From JACRAR01 sp041674385 (GTDB lineage: Bacteria > Pseudomonadota > Gammaproteobacteria > Burkholderiales > Rhodocyclaceae), in contig JBAYVU010000012.1 in the NCBI GenBank assembly GCA_041674385.1, positions 1 through 64,000 on the forward strand: a DNA stretch of 64,000 nt. Direction: 5' to 3'. Under the pieces are notes generated by a model. That model was not told where the DNA came from and made no database searches. It saw nothing but the letters and a program-made list of their open reading frames with translations. A program made the translations under genes and the position numbers. Position 1 is the first letter of the stretch. Every line of letters begins with the position of its first letter. Positions 44,702 to 52,679 of this stretch are shown here, in pieces.

Positions 44702-45403
44702 TTAATGTAGTCTTCCTGGACTGCCGCAGCATTTCTTGAATGGCTTGCCGCTGCCGCACGGACAAACAGTGTCGCTAGCCATGCCGGATGCACCGGTTTC
44801 CGCGGCAGAGCGCTGCTCTCTCCAGAACTGGTAAATCTCTACAACCAGTTCGGGCAGTTCCTCCTGTGCGCGACTCACGGCGGCCATCTCTTCTGCTGCC
44901 GACATCCAGCGCTCGCGGTGATTCTCCGCATCCTCCTTGAGCATGCCGTTGAGCAGAAAGAACGACTGCAGCAGCTCCGACAGATCTTCGACCTGCTCCC
45001 CCGCAGCGGCATACCAGTCGCAACCCAGTTGGGTTCCGAAGATATAGGCATCGGCCCAGGTGGCGAAATCGAGTTCATCGGGATCGTCCGCGAAGGGATA
45101 AAGAATCAGTTCCAATTCATCGTTTTCCGACAGCGTCATGGCGATCGCCTTGTAGAACCCCATGACCAGTGCATGCGCTTCGCTCTCCTGGCTTTCTGTC
45201 TCGTAGGCAGGGGTTTCGCCCAGCGCCGCCGGCAGCCAGACACTCGGCGGAATCGTCTCCGGGCCGCTGGCCACGGCGCAGAGCAAGGCCTGCAATTCAT
45301 CCAGCTGCATCGACTCGTCCTTGAAGATGGAGGAGTCGAGCAATGCCTCAAGGCGGTCGAGGTCGGCTTCGGAGAATGTTGGCGATAGTTTCATGATCGG
45401 CAT
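44702..45403 (-). CDS. UPF0149/YecA-family protein with SEC-C zinc motif
   Basis: 233 residues. The UPF0149 helical domain covers about 10-190 (SEADLDRLEALLDSSIF, SMQLDELQALLCAVASGPE, and FATWADAYIFGTQLGCDWY). The C-terminus ends in the SEC-C zinc motif VCPCGSGKPFKKCCG, as found on SecA. In-frame starts at 45403 and 45394 are both possible; no clear ribosome binding site decides. Role unknown. Confidence 0.85.
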   Translation of the reverse strand: MPIMKLSPTFSEADLDRLEALLDSSIFKDESMQLDELQALLCAVASGPETIPPSVWLPAALGETPAYETESQESEAHALVMGFYKAIAMTLSENDELELILYPFADDPDELDFATWADAYIFGTQLGCDWYAAAGEQVEDLSELLQSFFLLNGMLKEDAENHRERWMSAAEEMAAVSRAQEELPELVVEIYQFWREQRSAAETGASGMASDTVCPCGSGKPFKKCCGSPGRLH

Positions 45404-45516
45404 CGGGTGCGTGGCTGGACGATGCACAGTCTACCCCTTTAGATTGCCGCATTGAAGTTGCTCGATCGCGAATACGGCATAATCGATCAAGTTCTTACAG
45501 CCGCGGGAGAGGCAAT

Positions 45517-46491
45517 ATGAATCAGACGGAACGCTTCTACAAGATCGAGCAAATCCTGCACGAGCGGAAAACCGTCACTTTCCGGCAGTTGCTCGACAAG
45601 CTCGAAGTTTCCCGAGCCACGCTGAAGCGCGACCTGCAATACCTGCGCGACCGCCTCAACGTGCCTATCGTCTATGACCGCGATTTGTCCGGGTATCGTT
45701 TTGAAGCACCGAGCCGCCATGCGGTCAAGCACGAGTTGCCGGGACTGTGGTTCAATGCCTCGGAAATACATGCGCTGCTGATGATGCAGAACCTGCTCGA
45801 AGAAGTTCAACCGGGCCTGCTCGGCCCGCACATCACCCCCTTGCAGACACGGTTGAAGAGCCTGCTGGGCTGCCAGGACGACGCTCCCGAGGAAGTAGCC
45901 AAGCGCATTCGTATCCTCCATGCCGCCAAGCGCCACGCCGACTTGAAGTACTTCGACCTGATCGCATCGACGCTACTCAAGCGGCGGCGCTTGTTCATCC
46001 GCCATTACAACCGCGGCACCAACCGCGAGACCGAACGTGAAGTCTCGCCGCAGCGACTGATCTATTACCGCGACAACTGGTACCTGGATGCCTGGTGCCA
46101 CCTGCGCAAGGAAGTCCGCAGCTTCGCCGTGGATGCGATTCGTCGCGCGGAGCAAATCGACAGGAAGGCCAGGGAAATTCCCAAGCGGGATATGGATGCG
46201 GTGCTGGGCGCCGGCTACGGCATTTTTTCCGGCGCCAGCGTGACCTGGGCCAAGCTGCGCTTCACGCCTCAACACGCCCGGTGGGTATCCGCCGAGCAGT
46301 GGCACCCCCAGCAGCAGTCGCGCCTTGAACCTGACGGACATTACCTGCTCGAACTGCCTTACTCCAACCCGACTGAACTGGTCATGGACATCCTGCGCCA
46401 CGGTGCGGGCGTGGAAGTGCTGGAACCGGCCGCACTGAGAGACGCGGTGAAGCAGGAACTGGATGCGGCGCGGGCCGTCTATGCTGGGTAA
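45517..46491 (+). CDS. WYL-domain transcriptional regulator
   Basis: 324 residues: N-terminal DeoR/HTH_11-type helix-turn-helix (RFYKIEQILHERKTVTFRQLLDKLEVSRATLKRDLQYLRDRL), and a WYL domain about 140-220 (RRLFIRHYNRG, RLIYYRDNWYLDAWCHLRKEVRSFAVDAIRRA). WYL proteins sense ligands, often single-stranded nucleic acids or nucleotides, and can regulate phage-defence genes. Here no cas genes or CRISPR repeats follow. It ends 220 bp before the 36-bp palindrome of the glycyl radical locus, so a regulatory link is possible but untested. Confidence 0.88.
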   Translation: MNQTERFYKIEQILHERKTVTFRQLLDKLEVSRATLKRDLQYLRDRLNVPIVYDRDLSGYRFEAPSRHAVKHELPGLWFNASEIHALLMMQNLLEEVQPGLLGPHITPLQTRLKSLLGCQDDAPEEVAKRIRILHAAKRHADLKYFDLIASTLLKRRRLFIRHYNRGTNRETEREVSPQRLIYYRDNWYLDAWCHLRKEVRSFAVDAIRRAEQIDRKAREIPKRDMDAVLGAGYGIFSGASVTWAKLRFTPQHARWVSAEQWHPQQQSRLEPDGHYLLELPYSNPTELVMDILRHGAGVEVLEPAALRDAVKQELDAARAVYAG

Positions 46492-46688
46492 GTAAGCAAA
46501 ACCGACTTACCCACGCAGCGGCGATGCCGCGTCCCGGCGTGATGGCCGGCGGGACCGCAAAATCGCCTCTGCCGGAATTCTGGCTTACGGCTCTGTCCAG
46601 CCCGACAAGTTTCTCCAAGACTGCGTTTTTTGGAAAGCGCCAGCATCAATCGTCCCCTCACGCAAAAGGACAGAACCAGGGGTTGCTT

Positions 46689-46716
46689 TTGGTGCAAAAA
46701 AAGTATAGGCTATAAC
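46689..46716 (+). promoter_or_regulatory. Candidate promoter of the glycyl radical operon
   Basis: TTGGTG (46689-46694), a 16-bp spacer and TATAAC (46711-46716). The -10 hexamer is the left end of the 36-bp palindrome, so a repressor there would block polymerase. No FNR-type site (TTGAT-N4-ATCAA) was found. The leader to the first gene would be about 240 nt. Confidence 0.4.
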
Positions 46717-46745
46717 CAAGTTATATAGATATAACTTGGTTATAG
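46710..46745. promoter_or_regulatory. Perfect 36-bp palindrome, candidate operator
   Basis: The left arm is the 17 nt 46710-46726 (CTATAACCAAGTTATAT), spacer AG, and the right arm 46729-46745 is its exact reverse complement. AT-rich, with no U-tract, and located 220 bp upstream of the glycyl radical enzyme gene over the probable -10 element. Size and perfection point to a dimeric or tetrameric regulator site (TetR/MarR/LysR-like), not a terminator. Confidence 0.75.
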
Positions 46746-46926
46746 ATTTCTTTTATCCTGCCTACCTGAAACCTGGGAGCCGCGCATTAAGCATGTGGTA
46801 GTGCCGGATGGGAAAGAGAGGTTTTTGAATATTGAACGGGTTAAGCCAATGATTCGCTTTTGGAATAAGTTTTTTTATTGGGCAGTGATGCCCTTGGTAC
46901 GTCAAAGGGAAATCCAGACTCCCTAA
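46735..46926 (+). pseudogene. Possible 3' remnant of an unidentified gene
   Basis: An open frame without a good start codon reads ...CLPETWEPRIKHVVVPDGKE then NIERVKPMIRFWNKFFYWAV and ends at TAA 46924-46926. It has coding-like Lys/Arg and aromatic content and the same AT-rich composition as the downstream gene. It could be the tail of a lost transporter or other gene brought in with the locus. I do not recognise the family; chance is possible. Confidence 0.3.
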
Positions 46927-46966
46927 TTTCATCAATAAAAAAGAAGCACATCTTAGGAGACTAGAT

Positions 46967-49555
46967 ATGGACAGAATAAAAGAGATGATTCCAGCACCTG
47001 GGGCTATTTCATTTGAGGACCGGGCAAAAAGAGCCAAACCTTACGATTGGGGCTATGGCTGTACCCCGCGGGTCACAAGATTGCGGGAAGAATGCTATTC
47101 CAAGGCAGGGGTGCTAAAAGATTGGGCGGATGTCATCGGCGGAGTAGGCGTAATCACTTTTCGAAAAAATGTAAGACTTGATATCGATCGGGCCAGGATA
47201 ATCACCAAGTCTTTCAAGGAAACCGAGGGCAAGCCGATGATATTGCGGAAGGCCGAGGCTGTCGCTCGATTGTGTGAAGAAATGCCTGTTTTCATTAAAC
47301 AGGGCGAACTTATCGTGGGAGACCCCAACGGCGCACCCGACGAGGTCAGATGGTATCCCGAAATTTCCATTTCTTATATGCCAGATGCATTGGAGGCCGG
47401 CTTCAAGCATATGGTGACGCCCGAGGAGAAGAAAGAAATACTGGAAGACATCTATGACTATTGGAAAGACAAGGCGCTAGATGGCGTAATCGCAAACACT
47501 TTGCCAAAGGAAAGTCTGCCGTTCATTCTTCGCTCTCCCGACAATCCATCCTGTTTCGCGGGGCAATGGACTTCGGGATGCCAAATCACCGATTACGATT
47601 ACGAGAAGATATTCCAGGAAGGCGTGCAGGCAAGAATCCATCGCGCGGAAGAAAAGCTTGCCGAATTGGAAGGCAAAGCGTTTGAAATGAGCCCTGCCGA
47701 CTACATCAGCAAGAAAAACGCATGGGAAAGCATGATCATTTGCGGCAAGGCAATCATCCGATTCGCCCAAAGACACGCCGAACTTGCCAGGGAACAGGCG
47801 CAAAAGGAACAGAACCCGCAACGCAAAAAAGAATTGGAAGAAATTGCCGCTGTTTGCGAGTGGGTACCCGCAAACCCACCCCGCACTTTCCATGAAGCCA
47901 TCCAGTTTCTGTGGTTTAACGACGTAGTCGGCAGGTATCTTGTCACGCCAGGCGTTGGGTCAGGGACTCGACTCGACCAGGTATGGTGGCCGTACTATGA
48001 GAAGGACATGAAGGAAGGACGGATCACCAGGGCCGAGGCACTAGAGTTGATCGAATGCTGGATGATCAAGGTTCAGGAGGTGGGCGCCTTTGCCGGACAC
48101 CCTCAACTGTTTACCCTGATGTCCGGAGGCGAAGTATTTTATACGGCCAATGTTGGCGGTTCGAAACCGGATGGAAAGGATGCTTCCAATGATTTGACCT
48201 GCGTGATTCTGGAAGGGCTGGTGGACGTCCGCTTCAACCATCCTCCTGTCATGTTCCGTTATCACCGCAATGTCAATCCCGACGTAATTGAACGGGTCAT
48301 CGAACTGATCCGGGCTGGAACCGGCCATCCGGCGATCTTCAGCGAGGATCTGATGGAGAGATGGGCGTTGATGCGGGGCTTTTCGCTTCATGATGCCAAG
48401 AGAACCCAGGCAGCCGGATGTGTCACCATGTCTTGCACAGGGAAACCGCTTTCTTCGGCGCATACAGCAATAATAGGTTTTCTGGCAGCGGCCAAGATGC
48501 TGGAATACGCTCTCTATCAGGGCCAGGATGCCACTCGCCATCAAGAGGGAAAGTCGCTCGAACCCAAATCTATTTATTTATCGAAAGGCGGAGTAGACCT
48601 CAAGGAAAGGCCGGTCACAAAAGACCCCCGGGAGATGAAATCAAGCGAGGAATTGCTCGAAGCGACATGCGAGCAATTGGACTTCTACACAAAAATATAT
48701 GCCATTTCTCATAACATATCCCAGCAGGTAATCATGGATCAGAGCGGGGATCCTTTTAATTCTCTGATGCTCGATGACTGCTTGGACCTTGGCATCGATA
48801 TGTTCAAGTACAACAAAGTCTTCGATAGTGAGCCCCAGTTCGCAGCATTAGGGTTTGTAAATATCGCCGATTCGCTGGCCGCCATTCAAAAACTGGTCTT
48901 TGATGAAAAGAAGTACACTATGAATGAACTTCTTTCTGCACTAAAAGCAAATTGGAAGGGTTATGAGGTGATGCGTCAGGATTTCCTTAATGTTCCCAAG
49001 TTCGGCAATGACAATGACTATGCCGATGAGTGGGCGATAAAGGTTAGGACGAAAATGTGGGAAACCGTTCGCAAAACCAAAGATGCCTGGGGAAAACCCT
49101 TCGGTATGGATGGAAGTTCGGTCATCGGCTATCAGGCAATGAGTTTTGGCATCGGTGCCACGCCTGACGGCAGAATATCTGGTCATTTTATGGCGGATGG
49201 CAGTTGTTCCCCTGCGGCAGGCGCTGACAAGAAAGGTCCTACGGCAGCCATGAATTCGGTTGCCAAGATGCCCTTCCTGCATACCAGTCTCTTTAACCAG
49301 CGCTTTATGCCTCAGGATCTTGAGGGAGAGAATAAGAAGATCTTTGCCGAGTATCTGAGAGAATGGTATGAGAAAAAAACCATCCCCCATATTCAGTTCA
49401 ATGTCGTAAACACTGAGACCTTGAGAGATGCCCAGCAGCATCCGGAAAACTATTCCGATCTCCAGGTAAGGATTGCAGGATACAGTGCGTACTTCATCGA
49501 CATACCCAAAGAAACGCAGGACAGCATCATTCTCAGAACAGCCCACAGTTTCTAA
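46967..49555 (+). CDS. Glycyl radical enzyme, PFL-like, of unassigned specificity
   Basis: 862 residues from ATG 46967 with TTAGGAG 7 nt upstream. It is a full-length member of the glycyl radical superfamily: PFL-like domain to about residue 720, Cys loop AAGCVTMSCTGKPLSS with the candidate thiyl Cys485, and C-terminal glycyl radical motif VRIAGYSAYF with Gly838. The loop reads C-V-T, lacking the Glu two residues after Cys that diol dehydratases, hydroxyproline dehydratase and 4-hydroxyphenylacetate decarboxylase use; a second Cys (C490) follows. Length and HPPVMFRYHR-type core resemble the arylalkylsuccinate synthase/arylacetate decarboxylase side of the family, but no BssB/BssC- or HpdC-like small subunit is encoded nearby. 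Frequent AGA/AGG, AAA and GAA codons contrast with neighbours and suggest acquisition. Oxygen-sensitive and active only after activation by the downstream enzyme. Confidence 0.93.
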   Translation: MDRIKEMIPAPGAISFEDRAKRAKPYDWGYGCTPRVTRLREECYSKAGVLKDWADVIGGVGVITFRKNVRLDIDRARIITKSFKETEGKPMILRKAEAVARLCEEMPVFIKQGELIVGDPNGAPDEVRWYPEISISYMPDALEAGFKHMVTPEEKKEILEDIYDYWKDKALDGVIANTLPKESLPFILRSPDNPSCFAGQWTSGCQITDYDYEKIFQEGVQARIHRAEEKLAELEGKAFEMSPADYISKKNAWESMIICGKAIIRFAQRHAELAREQAQKEQNPQRKKELEEIAAVCEWVPANPPRTFHEAIQFLWFNDVVGRYLVTPGVGSGTRLDQVWWPYYEKDMKEGRITRAEALELIECWMIKVQEVGAFAGHPQLFTLMSGGEVFYTANVGGSKPDGKDASNDLTCVILEGLVDVRFNHPPVMFRYHRNVNPDVIERVIELIRAGTGHPAIFSEDLMERWALMRGFSLHDAKRTQAAGCVTMSCTGKPLSSAHTAIIGFLAAAKMLEYALYQGQDATRHQEGKSLEPKSIYLSKGGVDLKERPVTKDPREMKSSEELLEATCEQLDFYTKIYAISHNISQQVIMDQSGDPFNSLMLDDCLDLGIDMFKYNKVFDSEPQFAALGFVNIADSLAAIQKLVFDEKKYTMNELLSALKANWKGYEVMRQDFLNVPKFGNDNDYADEWAIKVRTKMWETVRKTKDAWGKPFGMDGSSVIGYQAMSFGIGATPDGRISGHFMADGSCSPAAGADKKGPTAAMNSVAKMPFLHTSLFNQRFMPQDLEGENKKIFAEYLREWYEKKTIPHIQFNVVNTETLRDAQQHPENYSDLQVRIAGYSAYFIDIPKETQDSIILRTAHSF

Positions 49556-49627
49556 TGCGGTGGCTCCGCTAGCGTGGATGGAAATCCCACGGAGATAAGC
49601 CCTGCGGTCTCGCATTAGCCACGACGC

Positions 49628-49658
49628 CTCGCCTCCCTCCCACGAAGAGGGAGGCGAG
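49628..49658 (+). terminator. Strong hairpin between glycyl radical enzyme and activase
   Basis: CTCGCCTCCCTC (49628-49639) pairs perfectly with GAGGGAGGCGAG (49647-49658), 73 nt after the enzyme's stop. No U-tract follows. The surrounding 271-bp gap (49556-49826) also holds a TAATGCG/CGCATTA pair (49553-49559, 49611-49617) and an AATTCGC/GCGAATT pair, and no gene. It may reduce read-through so that less activase than enzyme is made. Confidence 0.5.
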
Positions 49659-49826
49659 CGGCGCGGCGGGCAGTCGTCATCATGCGTCATCATGCTGCGG
49701 GGCTCTCCTTCGGCAACCCGGTTAGAAGTCGATCGTATCCAGTGTCCTTGAATCGTTGGACGAATTCGCTGTCGGCGAATTACAGCAGCCTGCACCGGAA
49801 CCGATCGATCACATAAGGGCGTAAAA

Positions 49827-50774
49827 ATGGAAGCAGAAAAAGAATGCGCATCATCCCTGAACGATGATCGCGGGATTGTCTTCAACATCCAACGTTTTTC
49901 TGTTCATGACGGGCCTGGAATAAGAAGCACGGTCTTTCTAAAAGGCTGTCCCCTTAGGTGCCCATGGTGCCAGAACCCCGAATCGATAAAAAACATGGCC
50001 GAAATTATTGTCAGGGATGTCAAATGCATCAAGTGTGCCAAATGCGCCTCTATCTGCCCGCAAGAGGCAATTTCGGTAACTCAGGAAGAGCGGCTTATCG
50101 ATTGGGCGAAATGCGATTACTGTTTGAAGTGCGCCGAGGTTTGCCCTTCGAAATCAATCGAGGTCAGCGGAGAGTACCGGACTGTAGACGAGGTACTCCA
50201 AGAGGTAATGAAAGATTCCAGTTACTACCGCAGATCAAGCGGCGGCATGACCGTCTCGGGAGGGGAACCGCTAGTCCAGTGGCGATTTACCCGGTCACTA
50301 CTGCAAAAAGCCAGAGCGAAAGGTCTGCACACTGCCCTGGACACGACCGGTTATGCCAACTGGGAAGTATTGGATGAAGTACTAAACCACACCAGCCTGG
50401 CCCTTTATGATGTCAAGCATATCGATTCGGCAAAACACAAAGAGGCGACCGGGGTGCCTAACGAAAGAATCCTGGAGAATCTAGAAAAGACGGCGAGAAA
50501 GGGGAGAACGAAAATATGGATAAGATACCCCGTCATTTCCGGCTTCAATGATTCCGAAGAAGAACTGAAAGAGCTTTGCAGGTTTGCCCGCACGCTGGGG
50601 CAAACGGTTGAAAAGATATCCTTGCTGCCCTTTCACAAATTTGGCGAATTAAAGTATTGCGCTACGGGAAAGACATCTCCTTATCAAGATGTTCCACCTT
50701 GTAGCGAGGAACAGATTGGCGAATTAAAAAGGCTGATCGAGACCAACGGTCTCAAGGTGGACGTGAGAAGGTAA
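49827..50774 (+). CDS. Glycyl radical enzyme activating enzyme (radical SAM)
   Basis: 315 residues. The radical SAM cluster is C41-x3-C45-x2-C48 (KGCPLRCPWCQNPES), preceded by FSVHDGPGIRSTVFLKG. An inserted ferredoxin domain carries two [4Fe-4S] motifs, C67-x2-C70-x2-C73-x3-C77P and C96-x2-C99-x2-C102-x3-C106P, as in BssD, HpdA and CutD but not PflA. SGGEP (residues 144-148) binds SAM. It installs the radical on Gly838 of the partner using SAM. The start has only a weak ribosome binding site. Codon use matches the partner gene. Confidence 0.93.
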   Translation: MEAEKECASSLNDDRGIVFNIQRFSVHDGPGIRSTVFLKGCPLRCPWCQNPESIKNMAEIIVRDVKCIKCAKCASICPQEAISVTQEERLIDWAKCDYCLKCAEVCPSKSIEVSGEYRTVDEVLQEVMKDSSYYRRSSGGMTVSGGEPLVQWRFTRSLLQKARAKGLHTALDTTGYANWEVLDEVLNHTSLALYDVKHIDSAKHKEATGVPNERILENLEKTARKGRTKIWIRYPVISGFNDSEEELKELCRFARTLGQTVEKISLLPFHKFGELKYCATGKTSPYQDVPPCSEEQIGELKRLIETNGLKVDVRR

Positions 50775-50828
50775 AGAATTATTGTTCGATGGCACGACGA
50801 CTGTCGGTCTACCAGCCATCGTCCCGGC

Positions 50829-52454
50829 TCAAGGCGTGACAAGAATATCGACGGAGCTTGTCGCGGCGGCGGGGTTAATCGATTTGAACTGGTTCACAAT
50901 CTCATCCAGCGAGTGCCCGATCGGCCGCAGATCCGCAATCCCGCTGACCAGCCTGGGGATAACCAGTTCATGGTCGGCGGCGATGCAGACCACGCGTTCC
51001 TGCCCGGCCTGGTCAAACCTTATGCGGAAACCGCTCCTGGGCAATTTCATGCTGGCTCCTCCCACCAGAGAGGGATCGGCATGAAACTGATTAGGGAAAA
51101 TTCGCGCGGTGTCTCCAGTCGCATCCTGGTAGAAACAATACACCGAACCTGTGCTACTCAAGGAAAGGCTCAAATTCAGGAACTCGCCGATCTTGTAAGC
51201 GGGTTTGCTTCCCCGATCGCTTTCAAACGCAATCCGGAAGGGGGCCGGCTTTGGCGCTGACGCCGACGCTACGGCCGCCCCTGCCGCAGCGACAGCCGGG
51301 CCAGACGACACGGACGACGCAGGCAGCGCTGCGAGGGCGTTTTGGCTATCGTCGAGCAAACTGCCATATAGCTCGAAATTGACGCTGCCATCGGCGATCA
51401 GGCCGGTTTGGGCCTGATATTCCGCGATTGCCGTCTTGAGCGCATCGTTCATGATCCCGTCGAGCGGGCCGTGGTAGCGGTTCATTTTCCCGCCAAGTTT
51501 GCGCTGGATGAACAGGACCCTGTCTTTCCCGGCAAGGGTATCGTAGTACTCGCGCGCCTGGTCGCCAAAGAGGGGATTGCTCAGATCGTTGTCCAGACAT
51601 CGCCAATAAGGAACCTGGGTAAGCTTGCCCAGCGTTTCGATCGCGCTGAGCTCGAGCAAATTCCGTGTCGCTGCGCCGAAACCTTCCGAGCGGCTCATGT
51701 CGAGATTGAAGCTCAAGCCGATTTTTCCGAGCTGACCGCCACCTTCATCCGACTTGCCTTGCTTGATGATGACCAAGGTGTTTGAGGTACTGGTGGTCGG
51801 AAGGATCCTTCGCGTTGCGGCTACGCCTATGCTTAGGTCCATGCCAATCATATCGAAGGATTGATCGGTGGATGCCCCGTAATCGAAGGAGTCCTCCTTG
51901 TTTGCGCCAAAGGAAAGCGGTATCGATGAACCCGCCCCCTTGTTGCGACGCACGACATTGTCGTCCATCTGGGTGATCGAGCCGCGCAGATAGTAGTCCG
52001 GCACTTTCCTGTTCTGGTCGCCCATGGCGTCGAACATGCTTTTGAGATCGTCCCCCTGGCTGTGGAAATCGATGAACTCGAAGGCGTTGCTTTTCAGGGT
52101 CATCCTGGAGATGGCGGTGATCAGCATTTCCTTGGTTCCCGCCCTGACTTTGCCGGTCTCGTCGGGGATGCCTGCCGAGGTAATGACGATGGTCGGTCTG
52201 CCATAAGCCAGGAACAGTTCGTCCATGCAGCGCAAGGCCGGGGAGAAATTTGTCACGGTCTTCATTGCCGGTCTCTTGGGAGCCGCTGCCGAAGTGGCTT
52301 CCGCCGCGACATCTGCGGCTGCCGCCGGTGCTGCGCACCAGCACGCTACAAGAGCGGCCAGCAATGACGAGTGCATCCGTGCTGATGCCGACACGAACAA
52401 ACCCCGGCAAGAGGAAACGGACGGCATGAACATGGAACTCCCCGGATAAGCCAT
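50829..52454 (-). CDS. Exported DUF4384 protein with peptidoglycan-binding domain
   Basis: 541 residues from the ATG at 52454, chosen for GTGAGG 5 nt upstream (52433 is a second candidate). N-terminal signal sequence ends near AAPAAAADVAAE. Residues about 60-300 resemble CsgG/curli-like outer-membrane assembly proteins (GRPTIVITSAGIPDE, AATRNLLELSAIETLGKLTQVPYWRCL). Then a peptidoglycan-binding-like segment (RYHGPLDGIMNDALKTAIAEYQAQTGL), an Ala-rich linker, and a C-terminal DUF4384 domain (LSLSSTGSVYCFYQDATGD, ARIFPNQFHADPSLVGG). Likely periplasmic or outer-membrane associated; function unknown. Confidence 0.8.
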   Translation of the reverse strand: MAYPGSSMFMPSVSSCRGLFVSASARMHSSLLAALVACWCAAPAAAADVAAEATSAAAPKRPAMKTVTNFSPALRCMDELFLAYGRPTIVITSAGIPDETGKVRAGTKEMLITAISRMTLKSNAFEFIDFHSQGDDLKSMFDAMGDQNRKVPDYYLRGSITQMDDNVVRRNKGAGSSIPLSFGANKEDSFDYGASTDQSFDMIGMDLSIGVAATRRILPTTSTSNTLVIIKQGKSDEGGGQLGKIGLSFNLDMSRSEGFGAATRNLLELSAIETLGKLTQVPYWRCLDNDLSNPLFGDQAREYYDTLAGKDRVLFIQRKLGGKMNRYHGPLDGIMNDALKTAIAEYQAQTGLIADGSVNFELYGSLLDDSQNALAALPASSVSSGPAVAAAGAAVASASAPKPAPFRIAFESDRGSKPAYKIGEFLNLSLSLSSTGSVYCFYQDATGDTARIFPNQFHADPSLVGGASMKLPRSGFRIRFDQAGQERVVCIAADHELVIPRLVSGIADLRPIGHSLDEIVNQFKSINPAAATSSVDILVTP

Positions 52455-52483
52455 AAAAGCCTCACAATAACCAGGCAAATCAT

Positions 52484-52669
52484 TCAACATAATACGGCGT
52501 TGGAGCCATAGCCTACCATCAGTAGGCCTATAGCGACAATGGGAATCATGGGGAATGTCAAACCAACCGGTTTTTCAAAGGTGTTGCGCGAGAGTATCCT
52601 TGATATTGACCAACTTCTGGCGACCGCCAGCAGCATGTTCATGTCATTTGGAAAGGGAACGGCAATCAC
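52484..52669 (-). CDS. Possible small membrane peptide upstream of the DUF4384 gene
   Basis: 61 residues from a GTG: basic N-terminal half (SWSISRILSRNTFEKPVG) and one hydrophobic helix (LTFPMIPIVAIGLLMVGYG) ending in Cys. It would lie 29 nt upstream of the DUF4384 gene on the same strand. No ribosome binding site and no recognised family; it may be chance. Confidence 0.22.
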   Translation of the reverse strand: MIAVPFPNDMNMLLAVARSWSISRILSRNTFEKPVGLTFPMIPIVAIGLLMVGYGSNAVLC

Positions 52670-52679
52670 ATGAACGACA

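Noticed and set aside
45517..46966. CRISPR-associated region suggested by the WYL regulator
   Set aside because: No direct repeat array, leader or cas gene is found in the 475-bp gap or beyond; only the single palindrome is present.
46967..49555. Choline lyase, glycerol or propanediol dehydratase
   Set aside because: These require Glu two residues after the thiyl Cys; here it is Thr487. No microcompartment shell genes are nearby.
49827..50774. Pyruvate formate-lyase activase (PflA)
   Set aside because: PflA lacks the two-ferredoxin insertion seen here, and the partner lacks the adjacent Cys-Cys of pyruvate formate-lyase.
46967..50774. Complete benzylsuccinate synthase operon
   Set aside because: No BssB/BssC-type small high-potential Fe-S subunits lie between or around the two genes, and no bbs genes follow.
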